From contig CAKOJR010000001.1 of assembly GCA_934090735.1 (NCBI GenBank), forward strand, positions 169,186 through 233,185: 64,000 bases of DNA. The letters are read 5' to 3'. Position 1 is the stretch's first letter; each line of letters opens with the position of its first letter. Origin of the DNA: an uncultured Bacilli bacterium. Its GTDB lineage: Bacteria; Bacillota_I; Bacilli_A; RF39; UBA660. The position numbers and the translations under genes were made by a program. Positions 44,039 to 52,420 of the stretch are shown piece after piece. Below the pieces are notes generated by a model. The model made no database searches. It was not told where the DNA came from and saw nothing but the letters and a program-made list of their open reading frames with translations.

Positions 44039-45553
44039 ATGAATTTTAATGAAAAGTTACAAAAATTAAGAAAAGAGAAAAAGTATAGTCAAGAAGAACT
44101 TGCTGATATGTTAGATGTTACAAGACAAAGTGTATCTAAATGGGAAAGTGGTCAGACGTATCCTGAGATGGATAAGCTTCTTGCAATATGTAAGATATTT
44201 GGTTGCACTTTAGAAGAACTTACTAATGATACAATTAAGTTAAATGAGTTTACTGGGGAAAAGAAAAGCAAGGTAAGCGATATAACTAGTAGTGTAGAGG
44301 AGTTTATTGAAAAAACTTATCATTATTTTACTGGAAGTACATTTAAAGATATTCTTAAATGTTTAATTATAATGTTTGTTGTTTATTTATTTCTATGTTT
44401 ATGTAAGTATCCTTTTGATGCTTTAAAAGGGGGATTATATAATTTCTTTAATTCATTTATGGATGGTAAAGTACTTAATTTTTGTTATAGTTTTTTTAAT
44501 CTAATTATTAATATTTTATATTATAGTTTAAAGTTATTTGTACTTGCTTATGTATTTAAGATTGGTTTTTTAGATAAAAAAGACGCTGGTTTAACTTATA
44601 ATGTGAAAGAGGATAAGGAAAGTGCACATGCAAATGAAGTGCAGGGTATTAATAGTACTAAAACTAAACAAAGATATTCAATATTTGATGCTTTAGTAAG
44701 CATTGTGATGTTTTTTATAAAAATGTTTTTCTTAATTGGAGCAATACCACTTATTTTCTTATTTATATTTTTTATGTTTGCACTTATTATTTTAATCTAT
44801 TTTATGTTTAGAGGAGTTTTCTTTTTTAGTATTTTTATAGGTTTAGTAAGTGTTATTATGCTTAATGAGATTGCTTTAGAGTTTATTTATAATTTTATTT
44901 TTGATAGAAGTCAGTGTTTTAAAAGAATGCTTATAACAATTATAGCTTCTTTAGCTTTTATAGGTGTAGCGGGTGGTTTATTTGTTATTGAGTGTTCTAA
45001 GTATACGTATCATAATGAAGAGAGTGCAGATTTGTTAATAAGTAATAATTATTCTTATGGTTATAATGGTAAAATGTATTTGGATAGTGATATTCTTAAT
45101 TATTATAATGTGTCTTATGAAGTTGATGATAGTTTAAGTGATGAGGTTAATGTTAAAGTTGTTAATAGTAGGTATAGAACTAGTTATGATGTTAAGTTAG
45201 ATGGTAGTAAACTTTATTTATCTGTTTTACAAAGTGATGATTCATTTAGTTTTAGTGATATTTTTGATGTTTTTGTTAAGGATTTGAAAAATAAGGTTGT
45301 TTATAATTATACGTTATATGATGGAGTTAGAATTGTTGTTACTTCTAGTGAAAAAAATATTAGTACAATAAAAAAGAATAGTGAGACTAAGCAAAAGGAA
45401 TATGAAAATGAAATAAATAATCAAGATATATATGATTATAAAAAGAAGATTAGTGAGTTAGAAAGTCAAGTTGATGAATTAGAAAGAAATAATAGGGAGT
45501 TAAGTGATAAAATAGATGATTATAAGAGAAAGATTAGTGCTTTAAGTGAATAA
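44039..45553 (+). CDS. XRE-type HTH transcription factor fused to membrane domain and coiled coil
   Basis: 504 residues. An N-terminal Cro/C1-type HTH (about 3-60, LQKLRKEKKYSQEELADML, TRQSVSKWESGQTYPEMDKL) is followed by about six hydrophobic helices between residues 100 and 310. An outside beta-like region comes next and a C-terminal coiled coil (about 455-504, KKISELESQVDELERNN...). Such membrane-bound XRE regulators are common in Firmicutes and sense envelope state. The ATG at 44039 has GAGGTG upstream. It converges on a ZIP transporter gene across a shared terminator hairpin. Confidence 0.75.
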   Translation: MNFNEKLQKLRKEKKYSQEELADMLDVTRQSVSKWESGQTYPEMDKLLAICKIFGCTLEELTNDTIKLNEFTGEKKSKVSDITSSVEEFIEKTYHYFTGSTFKDILKCLIIMFVVYLFLCLCKYPFDALKGGLYNFFNSFMDGKVLNFCYSFFNLIINILYYSLKLFVLAYVFKIGFLDKKDAGLTYNVKEDKESAHANEVQGINSTKTKQRYSIFDALVSIVMFFIKMFFLIGAIPLIFLFIFFMFALIILIYFMFRGVFFFSIFIGLVSVIMLNEIALEFIYNFIFDRSQCFKRMLITIIASLAFIGVAGGLFVIECSKYTYHNEESADLLISNNYSYGYNGKMYLDSDILNYYNVSYEVDDSLSDEVNVKVVNSRYRTSYDVKLDGSKLYLSVLQSDDSFSFSDIFDVFVKDLKNKVVYNYTLYDGVRIVVTSSEKNISTIKKNSETKQKEYENEINNQDIYDYKKKISELESQVDELERNNRELSDKIDDYKRKISALSE

Positions 45554-45554
45554 A

Positions 45555-45577
45555 AGATATTACCCTAGGGAAATATC
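45555..45577. terminator. Bidirectional terminator hairpin between convergent genes
   Basis: AGATATT.CCC/GGG.AATATCT palindrome at the point where the + strand HTH gene and the minus-strand ZIP gene meet. Confidence 0.65.
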
Positions 45578-46330
45578 TAATATCATCATTATTATAAAAC
45601 CAATTATTGTGTAAAGAGCCATGAGCTCTTTTTTCTTGTTTGCCATGCTTTCTGGAATAAGCTCAACTATAATTACGTAAAGCATTGCACCACCAGCTAC
45701 TGATAGTAGTAGTGGTAAGATAAATTGCATTTTGATTACTAGAAGAGCTCCAAGAATAGCTGCTATGGGTTCAACGATAGCACTTAAACTACCAATTAGG
45801 AATGATTTAAGTTTAGTTTTACCTTTTTTTAGCATTGGAAATGATATAGCTAGGCCTTCTGGGAAGTTTTGAATTCCAATACCGATTGCTAGGGTTAAAG
45901 CTTTCATTACTGATTCTGGACTATTATTAAGTGCTAAGGCTCCAAAGGCTACACCTATAGCGGCACCTTCTGGTATGTTGTGAATTGTGATTGATAAAAG
46001 TAGTTTGTCAATTCTTTTATTTTTTTGTTTTTCTTCTATTTTGTCTGTAATGTAGAGAAGTAGTGCACCAAGTGTTATTCCGACTGAGCATATTATCCAC
46101 GGAGTTAATTCAAGCGTTTTTGCATGGTCTATTGCGGGGACAACTAAGGAAAATATAGAAGAAGATAACATGATGCCAGCAGATAGGCTTAGTAATTTAT
46201 CCATTATATTTTGATTGATTTTTTTAAATAGAAAAATAGTTGCAGCACCTAGTGATGTAATAGTAAATGTTACAAGCCCCATAATAAAGGCAGCAATAAT
46301 TGGATTTATTTCACTAAAAAACTTTATCAT
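45560..46330 (-). CDS. ZIP-family divalent metal transporter (ZupT-like)
   Basis: A membrane protein of 256 residues with about eight helices. The metal-binding helices are clear: SITIHNIPEGAAIGVAFG (helix IV) and IGIQNFPEGLAISFP (helix V), with the His/Asn/Glu residues of the ZIP binuclear site. It imports zinc and perhaps iron or manganese. A short charged loop (about 95-107, TDKIEEKQKNKRIDK) replaces the His-rich loop of some members. It is co-directional with the RNase J gene upstream, 47 bases apart. Confidence 0.92.
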   Translation of the reverse strand: MIKFFSEINPIIAAFIMGLVTFTITSLGAATIFLFKKINQNIMDKLLSLSAGIMLSSSIFSLVVPAIDHAKTLELTPWIICSVGITLGALLLYITDKIEEKQKNKRIDKLLLSITIHNIPEGAAIGVAFGALALNNSPESVMKALTLAIGIGIQNFPEGLAISFPMLKKGKTKLKSFLIGSLSAIVEPIAAILGALLVIKMQFILPLLLSVAGGAMLYVIIVELIPESMANKKKELMALYTIIGFIIMMILDISLG

Positions 46331-46377
46331 ATTTTATTTTATTCAACGTGTGTATTTTTGGTTAAAAGAAAAAAGAC

Positions 46378-48048
46378 TTAGTTGTCTTTTACTTCCATAA
46401 TTACTGGTAAGATTATTGGTCTACGTCCAGTAAGCTCATTTATAAATGGGTTAAGTTCTAGGATGATTTGATTTTTAAGATCTATATAATTGTATGAGTT
46501 TTTAATTGTACGATTTACAATTTCTGTAACCTTATTTTCAATTTTATTAATTAGACTGGCGTTTTCATTTACTAAAACGAAACCTCTTGTTGTAATGTTT
46601 GGTTTAATTAGAAGTTCTCTAGTTGTTGGGTTAATGTTTAAGATTGTTACAAGAATGCCATCTTGACTCATTAGTTTACGGTCTTTAATTACTACAGAAC
46701 CAATGTCACCAATTCTTGAACCGTCGACGTATATGTCACCAGCTTGAATTTTTTTCCCAAGTCTAGCACCATCTTTTGTAAGCTCTACTGTGTCACCGTT
46801 TTTACAAATAAAGATATTTTCTTTTGGAATACCGCAATCTATTGCTAAATCTCCATGAGTTTTAAGCATACGATATTCACCATGCATTGGCATAAAATAT
46901 TCTGGTTTAATAATTCTAAGCATCCATTTTTGTTCTTCTTGTTTAGCGTGCCCTGATGTATGAATATCGGATAGTTCAGTATTTGTATAAACTTTTACGC
47001 CTTTTAAATATAATTTATTAATTATGCGGTTAATTGATGCACGATTACCTGGAATAGGTGAAGAAGAGAAAACAACAATATCATCTGGCATAAGTTCGAT
47101 TTGTTTATGTGTTCCGTTAGCAATTCTTGATAAAGCAGCTAGAGGCTCACCTTGAGAACCAGTGCATAAAATACATATTTCGTGTTTTTTTAAATTTTTA
47201 GCTTCGTTTGCTTCAATAAAAATAGTTTTATCAGTTATAAGATTGTTTTTTAAAGCGATTTCTTTAGCAGTTTCCATTGATCTACCAAATGTGACAATTT
47301 TACGATTATTTTTACGGCATGTTTCAACAATATGTTTGATACGGTAAATATTTGATGCAAAGGTAGCTAAGATTATTCTTGAGTTATGACGAGCAAAGAC
47401 GTCACTTAATGCTTCATCTACGCAAGATTCACTTGCAGAAAAGCCTGGACTTAATGCGTTTGTGCTATCGCTTAATAGAAGTTTAACGCCTTCGCTTCCT
47501 AAAGCTGCCATCTTATGAATGTCAGCCATAGGACCAATTGGTGTTAAATCGAATTTGAAGTCTCCTGTTTCAAAAATTATTCCATTTGGAGTTCTAATTA
47601 CGATTGCAAAACTATCTGGAATAGAGTGAGTAGTGGTTACAAAAGATATTTCAAAGTACTTATATTTAAATACACTATCTTTATCATATACTTCAAGATT
47701 TTTATAACTGATGTTTCGATCGTAAAATTTATTTTTAATTAAATCACAGGCAATTCTTGGAGCGTATATTACTGGTACATTAATATTTTGGAGTAAGAAT
47801 GTGATACCACCAATATGATCTTCGTGTCCATGTGTGATAAATAGGGCCTTTATTTTATCTTCATTTTGTTTTAAGTATGTTACATCTTGGATAACATAAT
47901 CTATACCAAGTAGTTCACTTTCTGGGAACATTACACCAGCATCTATTATGATTATTTCATCTTCATGCTGAACTACATACATATTTTTTCCGACTTCGCC
48001 AAGGCCACCCAAGGCAAAAATAGTCGTAACTTTCTCGTTATTATTCAT
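46378..48048 (-). CDS. rnj: Ribonuclease J
   Basis: A 556-residue metallo-beta-lactamase/beta-CASP nuclease with 5'-3' exo- and endonuclease activity, central to mRNA decay in Firmicutes. The N-terminal FALGGLGEVGKNMYVV, HGHEDHIGG (zinc ligands), ETGDFKFD and the beta-CASP segment with SGHAKQEEQKWML-RIIKPEYFMPMHGEYRML are visible. Whether it is J1 or J2 cannot be settled without the second copy. The ATG has AAGGAGGAATTA upstream. Confidence 0.95.
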   Translation of the reverse strand: MNNNEKVTTIFALGGLGEVGKNMYVVQHEDEIIIIDAGVMFPESELLGIDYVIQDVTYLKQNEDKIKALFITHGHEDHIGGITFLLQNINVPVIYAPRIACDLIKNKFYDRNISYKNLEVYDKDSVFKYKYFEISFVTTTHSIPDSFAIVIRTPNGIIFETGDFKFDLTPIGPMADIHKMAALGSEGVKLLLSDSTNALSPGFSASESCVDEALSDVFARHNSRIILATFASNIYRIKHIVETCRKNNRKIVTFGRSMETAKEIALKNNLITDKTIFIEANEAKNLKKHEICILCTGSQGEPLAALSRIANGTHKQIELMPDDIVVFSSSPIPGNRASINRIINKLYLKGVKVYTNTELSDIHTSGHAKQEEQKWMLRIIKPEYFMPMHGEYRMLKTHGDLAIDCGIPKENIFICKNGDTVELTKDGARLGKKIQAGDIYVDGSRIGDIGSVVIKDRKLMSQDGILVTILNINPTTRELLIKPNITTRGFVLVNENASLINKIENKVTEIVNRTIKNSYNYIDLKNQIILELNPFINELTGRRPIILPVIMEVKDN

Positions 48049-48203
48049 TTAATTCCTCCTTGTAAAAAAAATAAAAAGAAAAGCTTTTTTTCTGTTAACA
48101 TTATATAACAAATATAATAAAAAGTCTAGTGTTATGAAAATATGTAAAAATAAAAAAGGAAATCGCACTTCTTCTTACAACAATAAATAATAGGAGGGTA
48201 AGA

Positions 48204-49475
48204 ATGAAAAAATTAATTTTAATGCTTGCTTTATTTATTCCAATTAGCGTATTTGCAAGTGTTCATTATACGGGGTATGAATTTAAAGAAAGAACTAATA
48301 AGTTTTATGATGAAAGCGATATTTTAAGAAGAAAAGAGGTTAAATTGTATGAAAATATAAAAAGAATTGTAAGTAAGGATTATTTAGAAAAGGATGATTG
48401 TAAGAATAAGATTGATCAAGATGATTATAAAGTAAAAAAATTTTATAGTAATCATTATTTAGATGGTTATGATTCTATTGCTAATTTAAAAGCCAGTAAT
48501 TATAAAAAAGTACGTTATATATTTATATATGATTATGATATTGAGCCTTTAATAAAGGATATAGAGGTGTATTCGAATGGAAAGCCAATTGATAAAATTT
48601 ATATGTCTGGAGTTTTTGATAGTTTTACGGGAATGTCACCTTATTTAATTTTTGATTTGGGGAGACTTTATGAGTTTGAAAGTTTATCTTTAAATATAAT
48701 TTTTGATAATGTTGTTTTAGATGATGATTTAAGTTTTTCTTTATATTTTTCGGATGATAAATATGTAGTGCCTTTAGAAAATGTTTTTAATACTAGGATT
48801 TGGTTAAATTTAGGTGTTAGCAATCAACTAGTACATATTATTGATGATGCTATGTATGATAATATATTAAATTCTTTAGATTTTCCAGTTAGAGCTAGGA
48901 ATGCAATTAATTATTTTTATAAGGATATTTACTATTATGCGTGTATGAACGAGGAATATGTAAGGTCAGGAAATTTTACAGAAGAAGCAAATGAGGGTTA
49001 TGAGTTAGATTATGATAATTATAAGGTTGTTTATGATTATTACGAAAGAAAAAAATATGAAACTTTAGATGTGATTAAAAGTGATGATGATTTTTTTAAT
49101 TTAGTAACAAGTGGGGTGTATGTTACTAAGTCTAATATTGATATAAATAAAAATGGTATATATGATTATTGGGTTGGAAAAGATAAATATAGCATTAAGG
49201 TTGATATCGAAAATAATAATAAAATAATTAAAAGTGAGCCTAGTATTAAAGAAAAAATAGTTTATAAGGTATTAAATAATAATGCATCAAAAAGTAATAA
49301 TGCAAAGATAGCTAATAAAACAGAGAAAGTTAGTAAAACTGTATGCAAAGAGAGTGCAAAATGTCATGGCTGTAATTATAAAATTTATAAAATAATAATA
49401 ATTTTACTTAGTTTACTAGTGATTTATTTAGCTGTAAAAAATAGGTATATTTTGACGAAAGGGTATAAATTATAA
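48204..49475 (+). CDS. Exported protein with C-terminal membrane anchor, unknown, next to sporulation genes
   Basis: 423 residues. Signal peptide MKKLILMLALFIPISVFAS, then a large extracytoplasmic region rich in Tyr, Asp and Lys. LEKDDCKNKIDQDDYKVKK and beta-type strands (FDLGRLYEFESLSLNIIFDN) suggest a discoidin-like sandwich, though I cannot confirm a family. A cysteine pair (CKESAKCHGC) precedes the C-terminal helix (about 393-412). It lies 27 bases upstream of the SpoIIAA-like gene on the same strand with no terminator between, so it may be transcribed with the sporulation cluster. The ATG follows AGGAGG. Confidence 0.55.
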   Translation: MKKLILMLALFIPISVFASVHYTGYEFKERTNKFYDESDILRRKEVKLYENIKRIVSKDYLEKDDCKNKIDQDDYKVKKFYSNHYLDGYDSIANLKASNYKKVRYIFIYDYDIEPLIKDIEVYSNGKPIDKIYMSGVFDSFTGMSPYLIFDLGRLYEFESLSLNIIFDNVVLDDDLSFSLYFSDDKYVVPLENVFNTRIWLNLGVSNQLVHIIDDAMYDNILNSLDFPVRARNAINYFYKDIYYYACMNEEYVRSGNFTEEANEGYELDYDNYKVVYDYYERKKYETLDVIKSDDDFFNLVTSGVYVTKSNIDINKNGIYDYWVGKDKYSIKVDIENNNKIIKSEPSIKEKIVYKVLNNNASKSNNAKIANKTEKVSKTVCKESAKCHGCNYKIYKIIIILLSLLVIYLAVKNRYILTKGYKL

Positions 49476-49508
49476 TAAATAATATTTATATTAGAATAGG
49501 AGATGAGT

Positions 49509-49823
49509 ATGTTAAAAATTAATATGGAATACCGAAAGGGAATATTATTTGTTAGACCTTGTGGGAACTTAACTAGAGTTACTTATAAGTGTTTAAATGA
49601 TTATTTACTTCCCGTTATAGGTAATCAAGGAATTAAATATATTGTCTATAATCTAGGTAATGTTAACGTTATAGATAATAAAGGTAAAGAGTCTTTGATT
49701 GAAGGAATTAATGCGGTAAGAAAGAATCTAGGAGAGGGCATAATATGTAATACTTGTATTGAGTTTGAAAATGCGCTTGTTACTAAAGATGAACTTAGTG
49801 CGATAAAATTAATTAAAATATAG
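49509..49823 (+). CDS. spoIIAA: SpoIIAA-like STAS protein lacking the phospho-acceptor serine
   Basis: A 104-residue STAS-fold protein placed just before a SigF-type gene, where the anti-anti-sigma factor SpoIIAA belongs. The strand IKYIVYNLGNVNVIDNKGKESL aligns with the SpoIIAA region that ends DSSGLG, where a serine is phosphorylated by SpoIIAB. Here the serines are replaced (DNKG). No spoIIAB lies between it and the sigma gene, only eight bases. I use the ATG at 49509, six bases after AGGAG; the ATG at 49503 touches that site. It may bind something else or have become unregulated. Confidence 0.65.
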   Translation: MLKINMEYRKGILFVRPCGNLTRVTYKCLNDYLLPVIGNQGIKYIVYNLGNVNVIDNKGKESLIEGINAVRKNLGEGIICNTCIEFENALVTKDELSAIKLIKI

Positions 49824-49831
49824 GTGATGAA

Positions 49832-50485
49832 ATGGATGAATATAGCCTCACATTAAAATATGAGAAGCTAATATATAAAATAGCTAAAAAATTTTATAAT
49901 GTAGAACTTGATGATTTATATCAGGCTGGGTGTATTGGTTTAATAAAGGCACACCGAAATTATGATAAGGCATCACTTGTTCCTTTTATGAATTATGCTT
50001 ATAAATATATATTTGGGGAAATGTATGATTTAGCTAATAAAAGTAGGGATATTAAGCTTAATAAGGCTTATTTAAAACTATATAAGAAAATAGAAGAAGC
50101 TAAGATGATGCTTGCTAATAAGATTGGTAGAATGCCTAGTAGTGATGAAATATGTTCTTACCTAGAAATAGATTATAATCTTTATGCAGAAGTTGTTACA
50201 TTAACAAGTAAGATGATGAGTCTTGATGATGAATATCAAACTTTAAATGGAGATTATTTACCTATAAAAGAATGTGTTGGACAAAGTAGTGATTATATAA
50301 CTAATATGATGATTAGTGACAGCATTGATAGTTTAGATGATTTAGAGCAAAAAGTTATCAAGATAAGATACTTTGAAGATTTAACACAGATGGAAACTGC
50401 AGAAGCTCTTGGCATAAGTCAAGTTAAGGTTTCGAGAATTGAAAGTAAAAGCAAGCAAAAGATAAAAGAGTATATAGCTGCATAA
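49832..50485 (+). CDS. sigF: Sporulation sigma factor, SigF/SigG type
   Basis: 217 residues. Region 2 is short but clear (LDDLYQAGCIGLIKAHRNYD, VPFMNYAYKYIFGEMYDL). Region 3 has NKIGRMPSSDEICSYLEI, and region 4 ends ALGISQVKVSRIESKSKQKIKEYI, the SigF/SigG-like ending. It is about 40 residues shorter than B. subtilis SigF at the N-terminus. Order spoIIAA-sigF-spoVA matches the B. subtilis chromosome (spoIIA then spoVA) apart from the missing spoIIAB and spoVAA/AB. SigG is possible from sequence alone; position favours SigF. Confidence 0.8.
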   Translation: MDEYSLTLKYEKLIYKIAKKFYNVELDDLYQAGCIGLIKAHRNYDKASLVPFMNYAYKYIFGEMYDLANKSRDIKLNKAYLKLYKKIEEAKMMLANKIGRMPSSDEICSYLEIDYNLYAEVVTLTSKMMSLDDEYQTLNGDYLPIKECVGQSSDYITNMMISDSIDSLDDLEQKVIKIRYFEDLTQMETAEALGISQVKVSRIESKSKQKIKEYIAA

Positions 50486-50509
50486 TTTTTTGATTTATTT
50501 CTCATAATA
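50480..50509 (+). promoter_or_regulatory. Candidate forespore (SigF/SigG) promoter of spoVAC
   Basis: GCATA at 50480-50484, an 18-base spacer, then CATAATA at 50503-50509. This fits the SigG consensus GMATR-N18-CATNMTA at every fixed position, and spoVA is a SigG operon in B. subtilis. The start codon would be only a few bases from the transcript start, so the ribosome site AGGA overlaps the -10 box; this is the main doubt. Confidence 0.5.
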
Positions 50510-50520
50510 GGAATGTGATT

Positions 50521-50961
50521 ATGATGAATAAGAAAAATTATTTGAAAGTAGTAGATGAATGTACTTCTAAGGATAAGAAACTAATTAATTATATCAATTC
50601 CTTTACTGTTGGTGGATTAATTGGTTTTCTTGGCGAAGGAATAAAGATGATATGTATAAATTATTATCATTTACCAATAAGTGAAGCAATTAGTTATGTA
50701 CTTGTTATTATGATTTTTATTTCTTGTTTATGTACTGGATTAGGTTTTTTTGATGACGTTGTTGCTAAATTTAGATGTGGTATTGTGATACCTATAACGG
50801 GTTTTGCTCACTCCATAATGAGTAGTGCTTTAGATTATAAAAATGATGGTTTAATTACAGGTGTAGGCGCAAACTTTTTTAAGCTTGCTGGAAGTGTTTT
50901 ATTGTATGGTATAGTAAGCGGTTTTATATGTGGAATTATAAAGGTGATAATTAATGTTTAA
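50521..50961 (+). CDS. spoVAC: Stage V sporulation protein AC
   Basis: 146 residues with about four membrane helices. INSFTVGGLIGFLGEGIKMI and GLGFFDDVVAKFRCGIVIPITGFAHSIMSSALDYKNDG are SpoVAC hallmarks. It is part of the membrane channel that moves Ca-dipicolinate into the forespore and out at germination; SpoVAC itself is mechanosensitive in B. subtilis. It overlaps spoVAD by eight bases. The ATG at 50521 is chosen from AGGA spacing. Confidence 0.93.
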   Translation: MMNKKNYLKVVDECTSKDKKLINYINSFTVGGLIGFLGEGIKMICINYYHLPISEAISYVLVIMIFISCLCTGLGFFDDVVAKFRCGIVIPITGFAHSIMSSALDYKNDGLITGVGANFFKLAGSVLLYGIVSGFICGIIKVIINV

Positions 50962-51901
50962 TTATAAAAATATTTATATAGATGATTGGTATAGTATTAT
51001 AGGCCCAAAAGAGAAAAACGATGGTAATTTAAAAAAATATAATTTAGGGTTAAGTGATTATTATTTTAATGAGAAAACTTTTGAGAAAGCTGAAGTTAAA
51101 ATGCAAAAGTTTGTTCTTAATCATTTTAAAACTGAAAAGATAGATGTTGTTTGTGCTAGTGATTTAATGGATCAGATGATTGTATCTAATTTAATGGCAG
51201 AGGAAGAAGATATACCTTTTTTAGGCGTTTATAATGCTTGTGCAAGCTTTGTATCTGGTGTTATTAGTATTGCCAATATGATACAAAGTAAAGGCGTTAA
51301 AAATGGAGTGTATATTACTAGCAGTCATAATTTGTCTGCAGAAAAGCAATTTAGGTTTCCGATAGAGTATGGTGCAGTAAAACCAAAGAGAAGTACTTTT
51401 ACTGCTACTGGTGCAGTGGGTGTTAAACTTAATAATAATGCTGGTAAGATCAGAATAGTAAGTGCTACTTTAGGCAAGGTAAAAGATTCTTTTGTGAAAG
51501 ATGCATTTAATATGGGCGGGGTTATGGCGATAAGTGCAATAGATACTTTTAGGGAACACTTGAAAAATGCGAAAAAGACAGAGAAAGATTATGATTTAAT
51601 ATTAACTGGTGATTTGGGTGCATGCGGTAGTAAAATTTTTAAGAAAATATTAGAGGGTGAAGGATATAATTTAAAAAATTATATGGATGCTGGAGAAAAT
51701 TTTTATAAAATAATAGACTGTTCTGGAGCTAGCGGCCCAGTGGCACTTCCTTTATATTTGTTTGATAATGTTATATATAATAAGAAATATAAAAAGATAT
51801 TACTTTTAGCAACTGGATCACTACATAGTCCTTTATTAGTTAATCAAAAGATAAGCATTCCTTCAGTAACTCATGCATTAGAGATTGAGGTGGAAAGATG
51901 A
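50954..51901 (+). CDS. spoVAD: Stage V sporulation protein AD
   Basis: A thiolase-like-fold protein of 315 residues that binds dipicolinic acid for the SpoVA channel. VYNACASFVSGVISIANMIQ, TSSHNLSAEKQFRFPIEYG, TATGAVGV and GDLGACGSKIF are family signatures. The ATG at 50954 follows AAGGTGA within the end of spoVAC, and its stop overlaps the spoVAE start, so translation is coupled through the operon. Confidence 0.95.
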   Translation: MFNYKNIYIDDWYSIIGPKEKNDGNLKKYNLGLSDYYFNEKTFEKAEVKMQKFVLNHFKTEKIDVVCASDLMDQMIVSNLMAEEEDIPFLGVYNACASFVSGVISIANMIQSKGVKNGVYITSSHNLSAEKQFRFPIEYGAVKPKRSTFTATGAVGVKLNNNAGKIRIVSATLGKVKDSFVKDAFNMGGVMAISAIDTFREHLKNAKKTEKDYDLILTGDLGACGSKIFKKILEGEGYNLKNYMDAGENFYKIIDCSGASGPVALPLYLFDNVIYNKKYKKILLLATGSLHSPLLVNQKISIPSVTHALEIEVER

Positions 51902-52248
51902 CTTTAGTATATTCATTTTTATTTTGTGGTCTTATCTGTTTAATAGGCGAGATAATATTTGATAATAGCAAACTTACTTTTGGTCATATTACTAGTATGT
52001 TTGTTGTAGTTGGAGCTATATTAAGTGTATTTGGCATATATGACAAGATAGTCGGTGTAGTAGGAGCTGGGGCAAATTTGCCGATAGTATCTTTTGGTAA
52101 TACTCTTACTAATGGGGCGTATAAGGGGTTTATGCAAGATGGCTTTATTGGTTTATTTAGTGGAATGCTTGCAGAAGTCAGTACTGGAGTAGTAGCAGCA
52201 GTGGTATTTGCCTTTATATTAATGTTATTTCTAAAGCCCAAAGATTAA
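51898..52248 (+). CDS. spoVAE: Stage V sporulation protein AE (SpoVAEb type)
   Basis: 116 residues, about four membrane helices. FGHITSMFVVVGAILSVFG, IVGVVGAGANLPIVSFGNTL and GFMQDGFIGLFSGMLAEVSTGV match SpoVAEb, the third conserved SpoVA membrane protein. spoVAA, AB, AEa and AF are absent, which is the minimal AC-AD-AEb set found in clostridia. The stop codon lies in a terminator hairpin. Confidence 0.93.
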   Translation: MTLVYSFLFCGLICLIGEIIFDNSKLTFGHITSMFVVVGAILSVFGIYDKIVGVVGAGANLPIVSFGNTLTNGAYKGFMQDGFIGLFSGMLAEVSTGVVAAVVFAFILMLFLKPKD

Positions 52249-52260
52249 CTTGGACTTTTT
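52234..52260 (+). terminator. Terminator of spoVA operon
   Basis: AAGCCCAA/TTGGACTT stem with one mismatch, spanning the spoVAE stop, followed by a short T-run. Confidence 0.6.
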
Positions 52261-52367
52261 AAGTTTAGTAAAAAAATGTTGCTTTAAAACAGAAATATTT
52301 AATAAAATGCGTTAGAACGCAACAAATTATAATATAGGTTCGTTGATAAAACGTAGAAAAAATCAAT

Positions 52368-52394
52368 ACCTAAGAAATAATACTTAGGTTTTTC
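52368..52394 (+). terminator. Terminator hairpin 27 bases before the transpeptidase gene
   Basis: ACCTAAG/CTTAGGT stem, eight-base loop, TTTTC. A TATAAT lies near 52329, so a short leader would be made and stopped here unless read-through is allowed. It may act as an attenuator of the transpeptidase gene. Confidence 0.6.
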
Positions 52395-52420
52395 TTTGCA
52401 TAAAATTTATAGGTGATTAT

